27,580 nucleotides of DNA from Vitrella brassicaformis (GCA_001179505.1 CDMY01000219.1:135575-163154), one strand, 5' to 3'. Numbered from the stretch's first letter, positions 10,285 to 19,687 are shown. Notes: generated by a model from the letters alone, not told the origin. Translations and numbers: made by a program.

Positions 10285-10931
10285 CCGCAGGCACCGGCCC
10301 GTCAGATCCGCACCCCTCCTGAACGCCCGAACCACCGACCTGCACACATACTCGCATTGCATTGCACTGGATGTCATCACAGACAGCTCTTTTCTTCACC
10401 TGACCCATCTGACCTGTGTTGACTCCTCTGCTGCATCTGCTGCATCTGCTGCATCTGCCGCATGTTCATGATAACGTCACGATGGCCTGCATCCCCTCCT
10501 GAGGCTCATGAGCGGCAGATCTTGACCACTCGCCACGATGAACACAAAAGATCTCGCCAGCCTCCAGCCATCCAACGATGTCAGCCCTCTGCTCGCCCAC
10601 TTCTAAGCTCGCAATTGGTGGCGAGCAGGAGGGAGGTGAAGAGGAGAAAAGCTTTGGGAATGCTTCGTTGCTACGAGGCATCGGGCCTCTCTTCTGGACT
10701 GAATTCAAATGGTATGGACTTGCCAGAGTCTGACCACTCGCGGGCGGCAAGAGTGACTGTGCTTTTCTGTGCTGCATGCAGGGCCCTGAGTGCGACTGAG
10801 TGAGTGGCGGCCGTCGACTGACCGACCAGGGCACAGGTGCGCCAGCAGCGTTAGAAGGAAGGGAATGATGCGGAGTGACTGTGTGCGTCTGTGTGTATCT
10901 GGGTGTGTATGCAGGTGTGTGACTCAGCGTA
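10285..10931. promoter_or_regulatory. Divergent upstream region of rimO and the ankyrin gene
   Basis: This is a 647-bp gap between two outward-reading genes, so it presumably holds both promoters. No TATA box or known motif stands out. It contains a 9-bp tandem repeat (units like CTGCTGCAT) at about 10431-10459. Open frames here have no coding-like composition, apart from the possible upstream extension of rimO to 10380. Confidence 0.4.
10431..10459. repeat. 9-bp tandem repeat, about three copies
   Basis: CTGCTGCAT-like units repeat three times with a slightly diverged last copy (GCATCTGCCGCATG). It lies in the shared upstream region of rimO and the ankyrin gene. Confidence 0.7.
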
Positions 10932-12673
10932 ATGGCCCAGCCGTCGTCTGCCGCATCGCAAGCACCACCTGCTATGCCGCCCGGGTGCTTGGGGCTCGAT
11001 GACGTCGACATCGTGCCTGGTAGGGGCGTCACTGGTGTGACTCGGCAGCTGATGGAGGGCTGCATTCGGCGCACCTTCACTTCACACACACAAGTCACAC
11101 AGCTGATCCGTCAACGAGCCAACCCGAGAGCCACCGGCAGCCTGCGCGGCTATCTTCGTGTCCGCGACTTTTACACCCCATGCTGGCGATACAGCTGTCT
11201 GGCTTACGCCATCGACAGCCCAACAAAGCGCCCATTCCTCTACGCGAGCGGCGCTGGTAACCAAAAGGTGCCCGTGCTGCTGCCGCAGTGGTCCTCCCGT
11301 CAGCTTCAGCGTGACGTCATCAACACACTCGTCGACGGCGGGGCGGACGTCAATGCGGCCGCCGGAGGGGAAGAGCGGCCCATCCAAATGGCCATTGCGG
11401 CGGGCAACCAGACGGCTGTGGATGCCCTCCTGGAGCGCCAGGCCAATGTGCGGGGATTTAGGGTGATGGAGTTTCCCCACGTCTCTGATTATGCCCCTTC
11501 CGTCACTCGTGAGTACGAGGCGGCCCTCATGTCGGTGTACCGTCGCCTCATCCAGCACGACAGCACAGTCGCAGCCGAACGGTTCGGTGGAGACAGTCTG
11601 GTCCATTTGGCGGCCATCGCCCCCTCCATCTTCTCCCAGCAATTCATCGACCAGTATCTGGACCTCATAACCAGCCACGGCGCCGACATGACGGCAACAG
11701 ACCCCATCGGCTGGACGCCACTGCACATCGCGGCGTTTCATGGCTCTCCCTGTGTGGCTCGTTGGCTGTGCCGCCAGCTGACAGCCGACGACGTCAACAG
11801 AGGGAGGTCAAACCAGGCCAACCTGACACCCCTCGCAGAGGCTGCCGAGGAGCTCGATCAGCAGCAGCAGGGAGAGGAGCAACATGGAGAGGAGCTGGGC
11901 GAGGGGCGCTCAAGACACATCCGCAACTACAAGGCCACCATCGGTGTGCTGCTGCGGGGCGGGGCGGGGCGGCCCCATCCATCGCCCGCATGCCCACAGC
12001 CACTGAGGAGGAGCGCCGTCATCGCCAGCTGGTGCTGGCCGAGTATGCGACAGTGCTGAGTGAGCTGTCCGAGGCCGTCATGTCGGCCATCAACAGCGCC
12101 CTCGCCCCCCAGCGCGACCACTCGATGCTTCTCGCCCGTCTGCTGCCCCTCGCCCCCCACCACGACGGCGCCCACCCCCATGCCTCCCCATCCAACATGG
12201 CATTCGGACCACACGAGGCAGAGGCCATCGGCTGGAAGATCGGCGCCTTCCTGCACGAGCCCCCCGCTGCTGTGGCCGCCATCGACCAGTACCTCATCGG
12301 TGAGTCGGTACTGAGGAGCCGCGTCCGTGCGGCCGTCGCCCACTTCGTCAAGTCGGCGGCCACTCAGACGAGCAGCAACAGGGAGGTGGTGGGCGGGACG
12401 AGGCACGAGCAGCAGGGCGACAAGCGCGTCAAGGTGACCGTGCCGCCCCTGCAGTGCTTTGCCGTCCGCGGCAGTGGCGGGCAGGTGAAGCTGATGGGTG
12501 TGCGTGAGGTGGTGCACCGGGCCCGGCTGGACGAGGCGACCACCCATGGTGTGGCTGGGGTGGTCAAGGGCTTCAACGAGCATCTGGGCGACCAGGATTG
12601 CCAATTTTCATGGCAGCAGCTCGGCCGCATCGACAGGGGGATCGGGCTGTTTGTGCCGTTGGGCATCAACTGA
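10932..12673 (+). CDS. Ankyrin-repeat protein with a frameshift at a GGGGC tandem repeat
   Basis: From ATG 10932 an open frame encodes a polypeptide with ankyrin-type units: VINTLVDGGADVNAA, RPIQMAIAAGNQTAVDALLERQANV, SLVHLAAIA, YLDLITSHGADMTATD and GWTPLHIAAFHGSPCVARWL. Near 11955 coding character leaves this frame, which runs on to an Arg/Pro-rich end at 12059, and continues in another frame (APSIARMPTATEEE, VLSELSEAVMSAIN, AIGWKIGAFLHEPPAA, ending IDRGIGLFVPLGIN) to TGA 12673. The switch lies exactly at three tandem GGGGC units (11956-11970). The full span minus one unit is divisible by three, so a two-unit allele would give about 578 aa. Ankyrin proteins mediate protein-protein contacts; the C-terminal part is not recognised. 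Either this is a slippage mutation, an assembly error, or the shorter 375-aa product is real. Confidence 0.75.
11956..11970 (+). repeat. GGGGC x3 tandem repeat at the frame switch
   Basis: Three exact 5-bp units inside the ankyrin gene's coding sequence. One unit more or fewer changes the reading frame, and the downstream coding frame is the one expected with two units. Confidence 0.85.
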
Positions 12674-13068
12674 CTGAGAGGGCGGTGGGGGCAATAGGGT
12701 GAGTTGTACATTTTCAAAGACAGTTTTGTTTGCTTCCATGATTGCCCGTTTGTGCGCCGTGCGTGGTGACTCGACTCACTCATCCGTCGGTCAACACACA
12801 TTTCGTACTCACAGCATTTACGTTGATGAATGAATGGATGGATGCAGTGAGTGCCATACCATCCGCCACGCCGAAGGAAGAAGTGTACAAACAACACACA
12901 GTCACCGCACCGGAAGTGCACTCCCTCACTCCCTCCCCTCTGGGCTCGGCTCATCCCCCCATCAAAAACATGACGACAAGACTGGCTTGACAAACACAAA
13001 CGAACATTCCTTCACCAAAGCCGCTCACACCACACACACCACACCCATCACGGTAGGTATCTATCTGG
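12674..13068. other. Convergent 3' region, no gene seen
   Basis: It lies between the stop codons of the ankyrin gene and VTA1 and should contain their 3' UTRs. Short CACA runs and a (GAATG/GATG)-like stretch near 12830 are present; nothing coding is supported. Confidence 0.5.
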
Positions 13069-13998
13069 TCAGCTGGCCCCGAGCAGCCTCAGCGCCTCCT
13101 TCAGATTCTCAATCGCCGTCGGCACGTCACGGAACGACAACGCTGCACACACACACATCATGCGAAAAACATACATTCACACGCGCACCATCCCTCGCCC
13201 CCCAAGTCATTGCTCACCACTGGCAGCGTACTGGGCCTTCTTCTGTGCGTCCTGCATAGCCTTGGCAGACAGGTGCCCCGCCGGGCCGGTGGCAGCAGGG
13301 ACTGCCGGTGCCGACACATTGCTCGAGTCGCTGGGAGGGGGCAGCGGCGCAGATGCGGGCGGCACCACCGACGGCTCGCTGGTCGATGAGGGGGGGCTGA
13401 TGCTGGAGGGGGCGGGGGGGAAGGAGGGGGACGCCTGCTGCTGAGTTGGCGGTGGTTGCTGCGGCATGGCTGGTGGTGGTAGTGGGTGTGTGGGCGCCCC
13501 CGGCATGTGTTGGTCGTCTGCCTGCTCCATCGGCGGGCCTGGGTCGGGTGTGCGGCCCTCGGCGAGGCACTTGCGGATGTAAGTCGCCTTGTACTTGGCA
13601 TAACGCCTGCAGCCCAGCCCAACGAACACTTAACGATGGAAGCGATGCATCCTTTGGATCCATTTCTACCGTTTTTCTTCCAGGTCGGGAGCCAGCTCGC
13701 CGAACTGTGTGAGGACGTCCAAGAAGAGGACGGCCACTGTGAACTTGCGGACGGTGTTGTCTGTGATCGGACCGCGACGATCCTCGCCGTCGGCAGCCTC
13801 AAACACACCTGGACATGCACACAGGCAGCAGATAGATAGGCAGACAGCCACGCGCGTGTGTGCGTGGGTGGTGTGTGTGTACCGATTGCGAATGTTTCCA
13901 TCTCTCGTTGTCCGTTAGAAGTGTCGATGCGCGGCTTGAGCTTCTCGGCCGCCTCTATCTCCTGCAGCAACATATTCGTTAACTCTGCACAAGGGCAA

Positions 13999-14030
<32 letters not shown>

Positions 14031-14431
14031 ACAGACAGACGGTAGCATTTTCGACAGCTCGCTCCCCCTGTGGCATCGTCACCCACCTCGTTTGTCGCCC
14101 TGTGCCTTCCTGAGTTTGCCGAGCTGATCCGCCACATACAGATGGCAATAGAAGGACACTGAGAGCAGGCAAGAACAGCCACACACACAAACAGCGGTGC
14201 ATTGACCTGTTACCCTTCAGTCGTTTCCATCGCCTCTTACCGAGAGGAGCATGCTGCACACACACACAACAGAACACGATGCACACACGGCACACCAAGA
14301 GATGAGGCTGGTGGTCATTCAGCGGCGGTTCGCCTGTTGCGTCTGTGTGAGTGTGTGTGTACCTGCACGAGCTCCTTGGCCCTGTTGACGTACGGCAGCA
14401 GATGCTTCGCCTCTGGCGGCACAGACGACAT
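13069..14431 (-). CDS. VTA1: VTA1/LIP5 homologue (ESCRT-associated Vps4 regulator)
   Basis: Seven exons: 14431-14363, 14253-14241, 14158-14087, 13984-13883, 13808-13670, 13606-13218, 13142-13069. They total 858 nt (285 aa) in phase throughout. VTA1 binds ESCRT-III and stimulates the Vps4 ATPase during multivesicular body sorting. The N-terminal tandem-MIT region is recognisable: MSSVPPEAKHLLPYVNRA, then VSFYCHLYVADQLGKLRK and the helix KFTVAVLFLDVLTQFGEL. It continues EEKRRYAKYKATYIRKCL, followed by GRTPDPGPP, a long Pro/Gln/Ser linker (about residues 155-245), and the conserved C-terminal Vps4-binding helix pair (AQKKAQYAASALSFRDV then TAIENLKEALRLLGAS). The second exon is only 13 nt, yet is needed to join the first and third in frame and supplies the conserved turn before VSFYC. 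It is divergent from the secreted-protein gene at 14778. Confidence 0.93.
13988..14040. repeat. CCAG/ACAG tetranucleotide tract in a VTA1 intron
   Basis: About seven CAGC-type units followed by GACA units lie within the intron between VTA1 exons 3 and 4. Confidence 0.8.
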
Positions 14432-14777
14432 CCGGGGCAGCGAAAATCGACACCAATGTCCAGATCACGGCGATGTACACGCCCTAGGGACGAGGACACC
14501 TAACTCGTCAGATCCGAACGAGCTTGGAAAATGGGTTGGGTTTCGCGCCGAATCTGCCTTACCGCACCAGCCTTTGTCCATATCCTGTTTCTGCCATACA
14601 GGGCATTTTAGTGACGTTCCGACATCAGCAGATCCCTTTCAGCTGTCAGCCGTGTCCGATCTCTCCATTTGCTGACCGGAGAGCCGCTCCCTTTGCTGCT
14701 GCTGAGCCTCTCCGATCTCCTCTGCCTTGCTCGCCACTCGACTCGCAGCTCTCTGTGGCAGCGGCAGCTCCTCCAGC
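14432..14777. promoter_or_regulatory. Divergent upstream region of VTA1 and the 14778 gene
   Basis: This is a 346-bp gap between two outward-reading start codons, presumably holding both promoters and 5' UTRs. I see no TATA box or recognisable binding motif. The sequence is less repetitive than the convergent intergenic regions. Confidence 0.4.
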
Positions 14778-15340
14778 ATGCTTGGCTTGTGGCTTCTCGC
14801 CCTGACATTCGCCCTGGTGCTGTGCTTCCCGACGGTTGACGCCGTCAGCTTGAAGCAGGTCAGTCCGGGCCCATTGCATAGCCTCAGGTCTTGTCTACTC
14901 GAGTCACCAGCTGTGTGTTGTTCTCTCCATGATGTTCTCTCTCTCTCTCTGTGTGTGTGTGCGTGTGTGTGTTGTGGATTGCTTGCAGCACGTGCACAGC
15001 GATGGCGGCGCCTCGTTCGTCAACGCGCCGCTGGTTCGCAGCATGACTGCCCCTTCCCGTCCTCCCCTTCCAAACACACATCGTGGCACCGGGCCACCTC
15101 CGCTCGCAGCTTTCCGCTCTGGGATGCCATCCTCCGCCCCGGTGCTCTGCCGAGTGTTCAAGCCGGATGGCGAAAATGTCGGTAGCCTGGTGCCGGTCCC
15201 GGTGACCGCGTCGACGACGCTGGAGCAGTTAGAGGATAGGGCGCAGCAGCTATACATAGGCAAGGGCAAAGTGGGAAACGATACCTACTTGGAGCTGGAT
15301 GTCAGAACTACAAACAAGTATCTCGCTGGTCAGTCAGCGG

Positions 15341-15371
<31 letters not shown>

Positions 15372-15411
15372 GAAGGAACAAGCGCATGTATCACAGACTA
15401 GGTATCACACA

Positions 15412-15447
<36 letters not shown>

Positions 15448-15807
15448 TGTGTGTCTGTGTACTTCGTGTGGACGGCGTCACCGCCGCATTGCTCCATCCA
15501 TCAGGCCGTAAGACCATCCCCTCTCCGCTTTCTCTTGTCAAGGACGTGTTCAACCAAGGTGAGTCGTCACACACACAGGAGGCAATCAACGAAAACATCA
15601 CGCCGACAAGCATTCGTTCGTTCGTGTGTTTGTGTGCCATCCATCCATCCATCCATCGTCCATTCAGGTGAGGGAACTACAGAGAACCCGATACGGTTCA
15701 TCATCAAGCCCAAGCCGGGTAGCCGCGACAGTGTCAGGGAGGAAGTCAGGCAGCTGCGTGCACTCCTTCGACTGAACCCTTTCTTCACGCCCATCGTCCC
15801 TCCCTGA
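14778..15807 (+). CDS. Signal-peptide protein of unknown function, possibly plastid-directed, 204 aa
   Basis: Exons 14778-14858, 14989-15328, 15505-15558 and 15668-15807 sum to 615 nt with consistent phases (0,1,1). The N-terminus is a clear signal peptide (MLGLWLLALTFALVLCFP, cleavage probably near TVDA). The following 40 residues are Ser/Thr/Arg/Pro-rich without acidic clusters, which would suit a transit peptide, but the Phe-at-cleavage signature seen in RimO is lacking. The mature part reads VLCRVFKPDGENVGSLVP, TTLEQLEDRAQQLYIG, then NPIRFIIKPKPGSR and a helical C-terminus (REEVRQLRALLRL). The beta-strand/helix pattern could be a beta-grasp-like fold, but no family is recognised. The intron before exon 2 carries (CT)n(GT)n, and the others (ACAG)n and (ATCC)n. 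Confidence 0.7.
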
Positions 15808-15863
15808 CGCTCTTCCCACGCGAGCAACTCATTCCTCAGCCTCCTGTATGCCCTCTACGTCAG

Positions 15864-16672
15864 TTGGCTGTCAGCGTACGCCATGTGTCCTCGAACGACA
15901 TAGCCGTCGCCGTGCGCCGGCGACATCCGTCGCTTCGTGCTCCCTCATCCGGCAGCTTCGGCGACTACGTGTTCGAGTCGGTCACCGACTTGACCATCGA
16001 AGACCCTCATCTCGTCACCAACGGCGCGCTGCCCTCCCTCCCAGCGACACCGTGCGATCGCTTCCCGCGACTGTGTTATGTCTTCATTATGACCCCATCC
16101 ATCCATTTGGTTTGAGAGGGCGGGGTGAGGGAGCTGCTAGTCGCCGACGTCCCCATCAGCCGATACGACACGACCTACGGCACCGGCCAGCCGCCGCCAA
16201 GTGAGGCCGCATCCAATTTGGCCGCATCCGGCCTTCTCGGTCAGCTGGCACTCGAGTGCCTCGATGTGACCCTCCGTGTGGACCAGGTGGTGTTGAGCTT
16301 TATGCCCGCACAGCCTATCGGGGCATTCCGACCACAGACATGCCCCATCAACCACCCCTTCACGACGCCCGAGCTCGCCGCCCGCCTCCCGCCCATCAAG
16401 GCGCTGTGCATTAGCATGCCCTATTGCGTCCACGACCGCTTCGGCAGTGTGCAGACCGACTTCATCATGGCCGTCATGCACAACACACCGGGCTCAAGCG
16501 GGTCGAGTTCGGCGGGGAGGTGACTCAAAATTTGGTCAGCGGGAGCCCGCACCTGCTGCGTCACTCGCCTGTCTAGTTGGCGTTTGGTGCTGTGGATGAG
16601 GCCTTGGCATCGGCCGGGTCGCCGTTTGTGGTGGTGTCCACTGACGACAGCAGACTTACACTGGAGCGATAG
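15864..16672 (+). pseudogene. 5'-truncated, frameshifted gene remnant, family unknown
   Basis: Three coding-like blocks can be chained. Exon A, 15864-16051, includes GDYVFESVTDLTIEDPHLV. It joins exon B, 16130-16519, in phase 2 across a 78-bp intron containing the ATCC repeat typical of introns here, giving LPATPELLVADVPISRY. Exon C, 16577-16672, encodes AFGAVDEALASAGSPFVVV and ends at TAG. Exon B reads well to FIMAVMHNT, then must change frame at an ACAC run (16483-16488) to give GLKRVEFGGE, which joins C in phase 0. No in-frame ATG begins exon A, and the preceding gene's stop is only 56 bp upstream. Together these suggest a decayed or truncated copy; an unusual functional gene with an unseen first exon is the alternative. 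Confidence 0.45.
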
Positions 16673-17490
16673 ATGCCATTGGGCCGGGCGTGAGAGAGTG
16701 GAGAGGCGATGGGGCTGTGCGGGCTGCCTTAGTGATAGCCAGCTTGCTTGTTGGTTGAGCATTTGTTGACCTTTATCTGAGTGGCGACTTCATGTCCACC
16801 ATGTTCAGCCGAGCGCTATGACTGACGCAGACAGACAGACTGTACAGGCGGAGTTTGAATTGAAAAAAGTGTTCCTCACAGACACACCTGCACACACGAA
16901 ATGGCCATGATGTCACCCCACACCTAAGGCAGCAAGGGAATGGCCATGAGAAGCGGAAGAGCTCACCATGTACACAGACTGCAGGTGCGTTGGTGTGCGA
17001 GAGAGAGACTGCATGTCTTGTCTACCTGCCTGCCTGCGTTTCGATAGTGTCATACTTGCAATGTCTGTTTTTATGTCACACCCATCACGCGCTGCAGTGT
17101 GTGCGCCTCAGGCTGCCTGTCGACACTGACTGTCGGCATTGGTCTCTCTCTCTCGCTCTGTGAGTGTGTGTGTGTGTGTGCGTGTGTGTATGGCTCTCTC
17201 CGACCCATCCCATCATTCACTCACTCACACGGACACCCAACAAATGTCAGTGATGGGAGGAAGTGCACGAATATGAACATGAGTATGAACATGAATGTGT
17301 GTGTATGGTATGAAGAGCTTTGTAAGCCCGCCAGCAGCAGGGGTGGAGGGAAAGCTGGGCGACAGACAGACAGACAGACAGCACCCCGGCCGCACATACA
17401 CTGCACCATTCCCCACTTCTCTCCCTTCGTTGTGCTCTCCGTTGCTCACTTGTGTGGTCTGCGTCGGTGGCAGGTTTGTGTGTGTAGTGG
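16673..17490. other. Convergent intergenic region, no gene seen
   Basis: About 820 bp between the remnant's stop and the U-box stop. It contains (GACA)n near 16830 and 17361, (GT)n near 17165, and an ATGAAC-like repeat near 17272-17294. Open frames on both strands are translations of these repeats. Confidence 0.5.
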
Positions 17491-18554
17491 TCATTTGAGG
17501 GCCTCGGCGATGATGGCTGTGACGGCATCGCGAATGAGGACGGGGGCGAAGCCTGTGATGGAGCGACGGGGGAATGCCTGGCGTGGCACTTCCTGGTTGT
17601 CACGGTTGTAGTCGTTGAGCCACTTGATCATCTCGGTCTCAAACTCTCCCCACACCACGTCGTCAACCTCTACGAACTGACTTGCGCACACACACACACA
17701 CACACACAAATACAAATGGAGGTGTGTAGCGGTGGCCGGCAGCATTGGTGTGTGGGTTTGTCCTCACGTGTGTGTTGCCCTGGCTGTGCGTTTTGTGCCA
17801 CTGGATGAGGCCCATGGCGTCAGTATCCGTGTTGGTCAGAAACTAACAAGGAGACACATAGCCGACCTCTCCATCTTTTGCTATTCTTTGTACACATGTG
17901 GTGGAGCCGAGCTGCTGACCTTTTCGACGAGTGTGGATGGCGGCGTCAGGCTGTCGTATGTCACGGTGATAGAGTCTTTGTAGTCGGCGAATGACATTTT
18001 CAGAAGGCTCATACCTACACATCAAATACCAACAACACACGGCTCCACCCGGAAGCTACGATGGGCCGCACACGTGTGTTGCCCTCTCTCTGTGTGTGTA
18101 CGATGAGTGTTCGTCGCATGATCGGCCGCCAATGCCGCTCCAGCGGCCGCCGCTCGCCGAGCAGACACAATCTGGCACAAACACACAGAAGCGCTTCTTG
18201 ATGCAGCTCATCGTTCCTTTGAATCAATTGGCGTGCGTACAGTACCTGTCGGGCGCAGCACTCGATGTGGTGCACAGCATATCGGTTCGGAGCCAAGTCA
18301 CCCTCTCCCAGAGGCTCCAGCGTCAGAGGGTCCACTCCGCGGTCGCTGATCTGCCGGAGGATGGCCGACAGCTCGTAGCAGTGCCCTGCGTGGGTGAGAA
18401 GCAACGGGTGAGAGGAAATGAGCTACCTGCATGGCTGGTGGTCAGCTTCAACATGCGTACCTGAGGGTGTGATGACGGGAGTGCGCGGAACGGCCAATGA
18501 GATGGGACACCGCTCCACGGAGGCCGGAAACTCATGGTTAGGAACTGCATCCAT
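17491..18554 (-). CDS. Small U-box domain protein (putative E3 ubiquitin ligase), CHIP-like box
   Basis: Modelled exons: 18554-18461, 18385-18185, 18014-17920, 17842-17768, 17676-17491, totalling 651 nt (216 aa) in phase. The start at ATG 18554 is chosen because no ATG lies further upstream in frame before the neighbouring gene's stop. The U-box fills residues about 10-90: ERCPISLAVPRTPVITPSG, then HCYELSAILRQI, GVDPLTLEPLGEGDLAPN and YAVHHIECC. This is the arrangement in CHIP-type boxes that bind E2 enzymes without zinc. A helical stretch follows (RQLIQRNDELHQEALL), then an unrecognised C-terminus (VVWGEFETEMIKWLNDYN). The exon 2/3 junction is the least certain: several GT dinucleotides are possible, and an extra exon at 18171-18102 is conceivable. 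No TPR repeats are present, unlike CHIP itself. Confidence 0.7.
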
Positions 18555-18701
18555 TAATCGCAAACCACGCAAATAGCCCATCCATCCCGCCCCTTGCTCT
18601 TGGTCACTCACCCGTTCACTCACCTCTGTCGAGTACTTCTCTGATAAAAGCAGCGTCCACACCCCGGAAACGCACTCTCTCGCAAGGTGCAGGGCGAGGA
18701 T

Positions 18702-19208
18702 CTACACGGTGTGCGGCAGCGCCGGCCGGGCGGGAGGCTGAGGAGCTCCTGCGGCATCAGCGGCACCCGCAGGACGCTGAGGCACGTCAGGCTTGAGAGC
18801 GGTCAGCTGGCGCAGCGCCCATGGGCGCAGCGCTGGAACAAGGCAGCAGAGATTCAGAATGCCGATTATCAAGCAGTACAAAAACCCGGTCCACGCAAAT
18901 ATTATCAATATCCATTTCAAGAGACCAAACAAACTCAAGAGAGCAAACAAACCACCGAAGATCCACAGGCAGATCCACAGGTAGATCCGAAAATGCTCAG
19001 GAGCTCCTGCGGCATCAGCGGCACCCGCAGGACGCTGAGCCACCTCAGCGTTTTGACCATTCAGCCACCCGAAGAAGGCAGCGATATCGTGCGCGATCGA
19101 ACACAGCCCGCCAAAACCAGCCAAACACATAATCGACAACCCGATTATGAAGTGGATCGGGGAGGGGACCTCCTCCGGTCCGCCGAAAGGAGCGTTTGCT
19201 TCAAACAT
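18702..19208 (-). CDS. Small multi-pass membrane protein with an internal repeat
   Basis: The frame runs from ATG 19208 (MFEANAPFGG) to TAG at 18702, 168 aa; an in-frame ATG at 19319 would give 205 aa. Hydrophobic segments are IHFIIGLSIMCLAGFGGLC and, after a linker, a long region that can make two or three passes (IYLWICLWIFGGLFALLSLF, then WILIIFAWTGFLYCLIIGIL). The hydrophilic linker QRPAGAADAAGAP appears twice, at about residues 45-57 and 131-143, encoded by an identical 41-bp sequence. The first copy separates the membrane segments and the second lies in the C-terminal tail. The family is not recognised. It lies upstream of the U-box gene on the same strand, 147 bp away. Confidence 0.6.
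   Translation of the reverse strand: MFEANAPFGGPEEVPSPIHFIIGLSIMCLAGFGGLCSIAHDIAAFFGWLNGQNAEVAQRPAGAADAAGAPEHFRIYLWICLWIFGGLFALLSLFGLLKWILIIFAWTGFLYCLIIGILNLCCLVPALRPWALRQLTALKPDVPQRPAGAADAAGAPQPPARPALPHTV
18741..18781. repeat. 41-bp direct repeat, copy 1
   Basis: Identical to 18999-19039. The 258-bp offset is exactly 86 codons, so both copies encode the same peptide in the membrane-protein gene. The unit begins with the palindrome AGGAGCTCCT. Confidence 0.9.
18999..19039. repeat. 41-bp direct repeat, copy 2
   Basis: Exact second copy of 18741-18781, on the same strand and in the same reading frame of the membrane-protein gene. Flanks diverge immediately outside the 41 bp. Confidence 0.9.
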
Positions 19209-19687
19209 ACCAGGGATTTGCGGCTCCGCATGGTAAATTTGTAAATGTCCGGTTCCGCGGAATCGAGGCGATGAGCGAATGACTGCAAGAGTGTGTATGG
19301 CTATGATACGCCTTAGCAAGACTCTCCCCCTCTCTCACTGCGCAGTGTATACAGCCCGAGGAGACTGCCAGACAGCCAGCCAGCCAGCCAGACAGCCAGA
19401 CAGCCAGACAAAACTCAATCGCGGCGGCCAGCCAATTGAAGCAGCCAGACAGGCAAGCAGCTAGGCAGCCACGTGACTCTTGACGTGAGTGTAGCAACAC
19501 CAACCAAGAAAAACGACCGAATGCAATTAAGAGGGAAAAACTCGCCAGCCACGCACAACACGCGCACCTCTCCCTCTCCCTCTCTCTCTTCACCCGCCCG
19601 CATGTGTGTGTCCCAGGCAGCCAGCCAAACGGTCAGCCAGTCAGTCCCATCCAACAGACCGCATCGCCTCAATGACATGTCACATTA
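19209..19687. repeat. Intergenic region rich in CAGC/CAGA repeats
   Basis: This is 479 bp between the ATPase stop and the membrane-protein start, both on the minus strand. It should hold the ATPase 3' UTR and the next promoter. From about 19368 to 19470 it is a degenerate array of CAGCCAGC and CAGACAGC units, with a further CTCTCCCTC run near 19567. No gene is supported. Confidence 0.6.

Noticed and set aside
11082-11741. 219-codon minus-strand open frame
   Set aside because: Antisense shadow of the ankyrin-repeat coding region.
13988-14040. Tetranucleotide array considered as a CRISPR-like or satellite array
   Set aside because: Units are 4 bp with no spacers and the array lies inside a spliced intron; it is a simple microsatellite.
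16113-16115. In-frame TGA taken as proof of pseudogenisation or stop-codon reassignment
   Set aside because: It lies within a 78-bp stretch that splices out in phase (16052-16129), so it need not be translated.
18102-18171. Possible extra exon of the U-box gene (GERRPLERHWRPIMRR)
   Set aside because: It splices in from exon 2, but its end (phase 0) does not fit the next exon, which needs phase 1 or 2; skipping it gives a fully consistent model.
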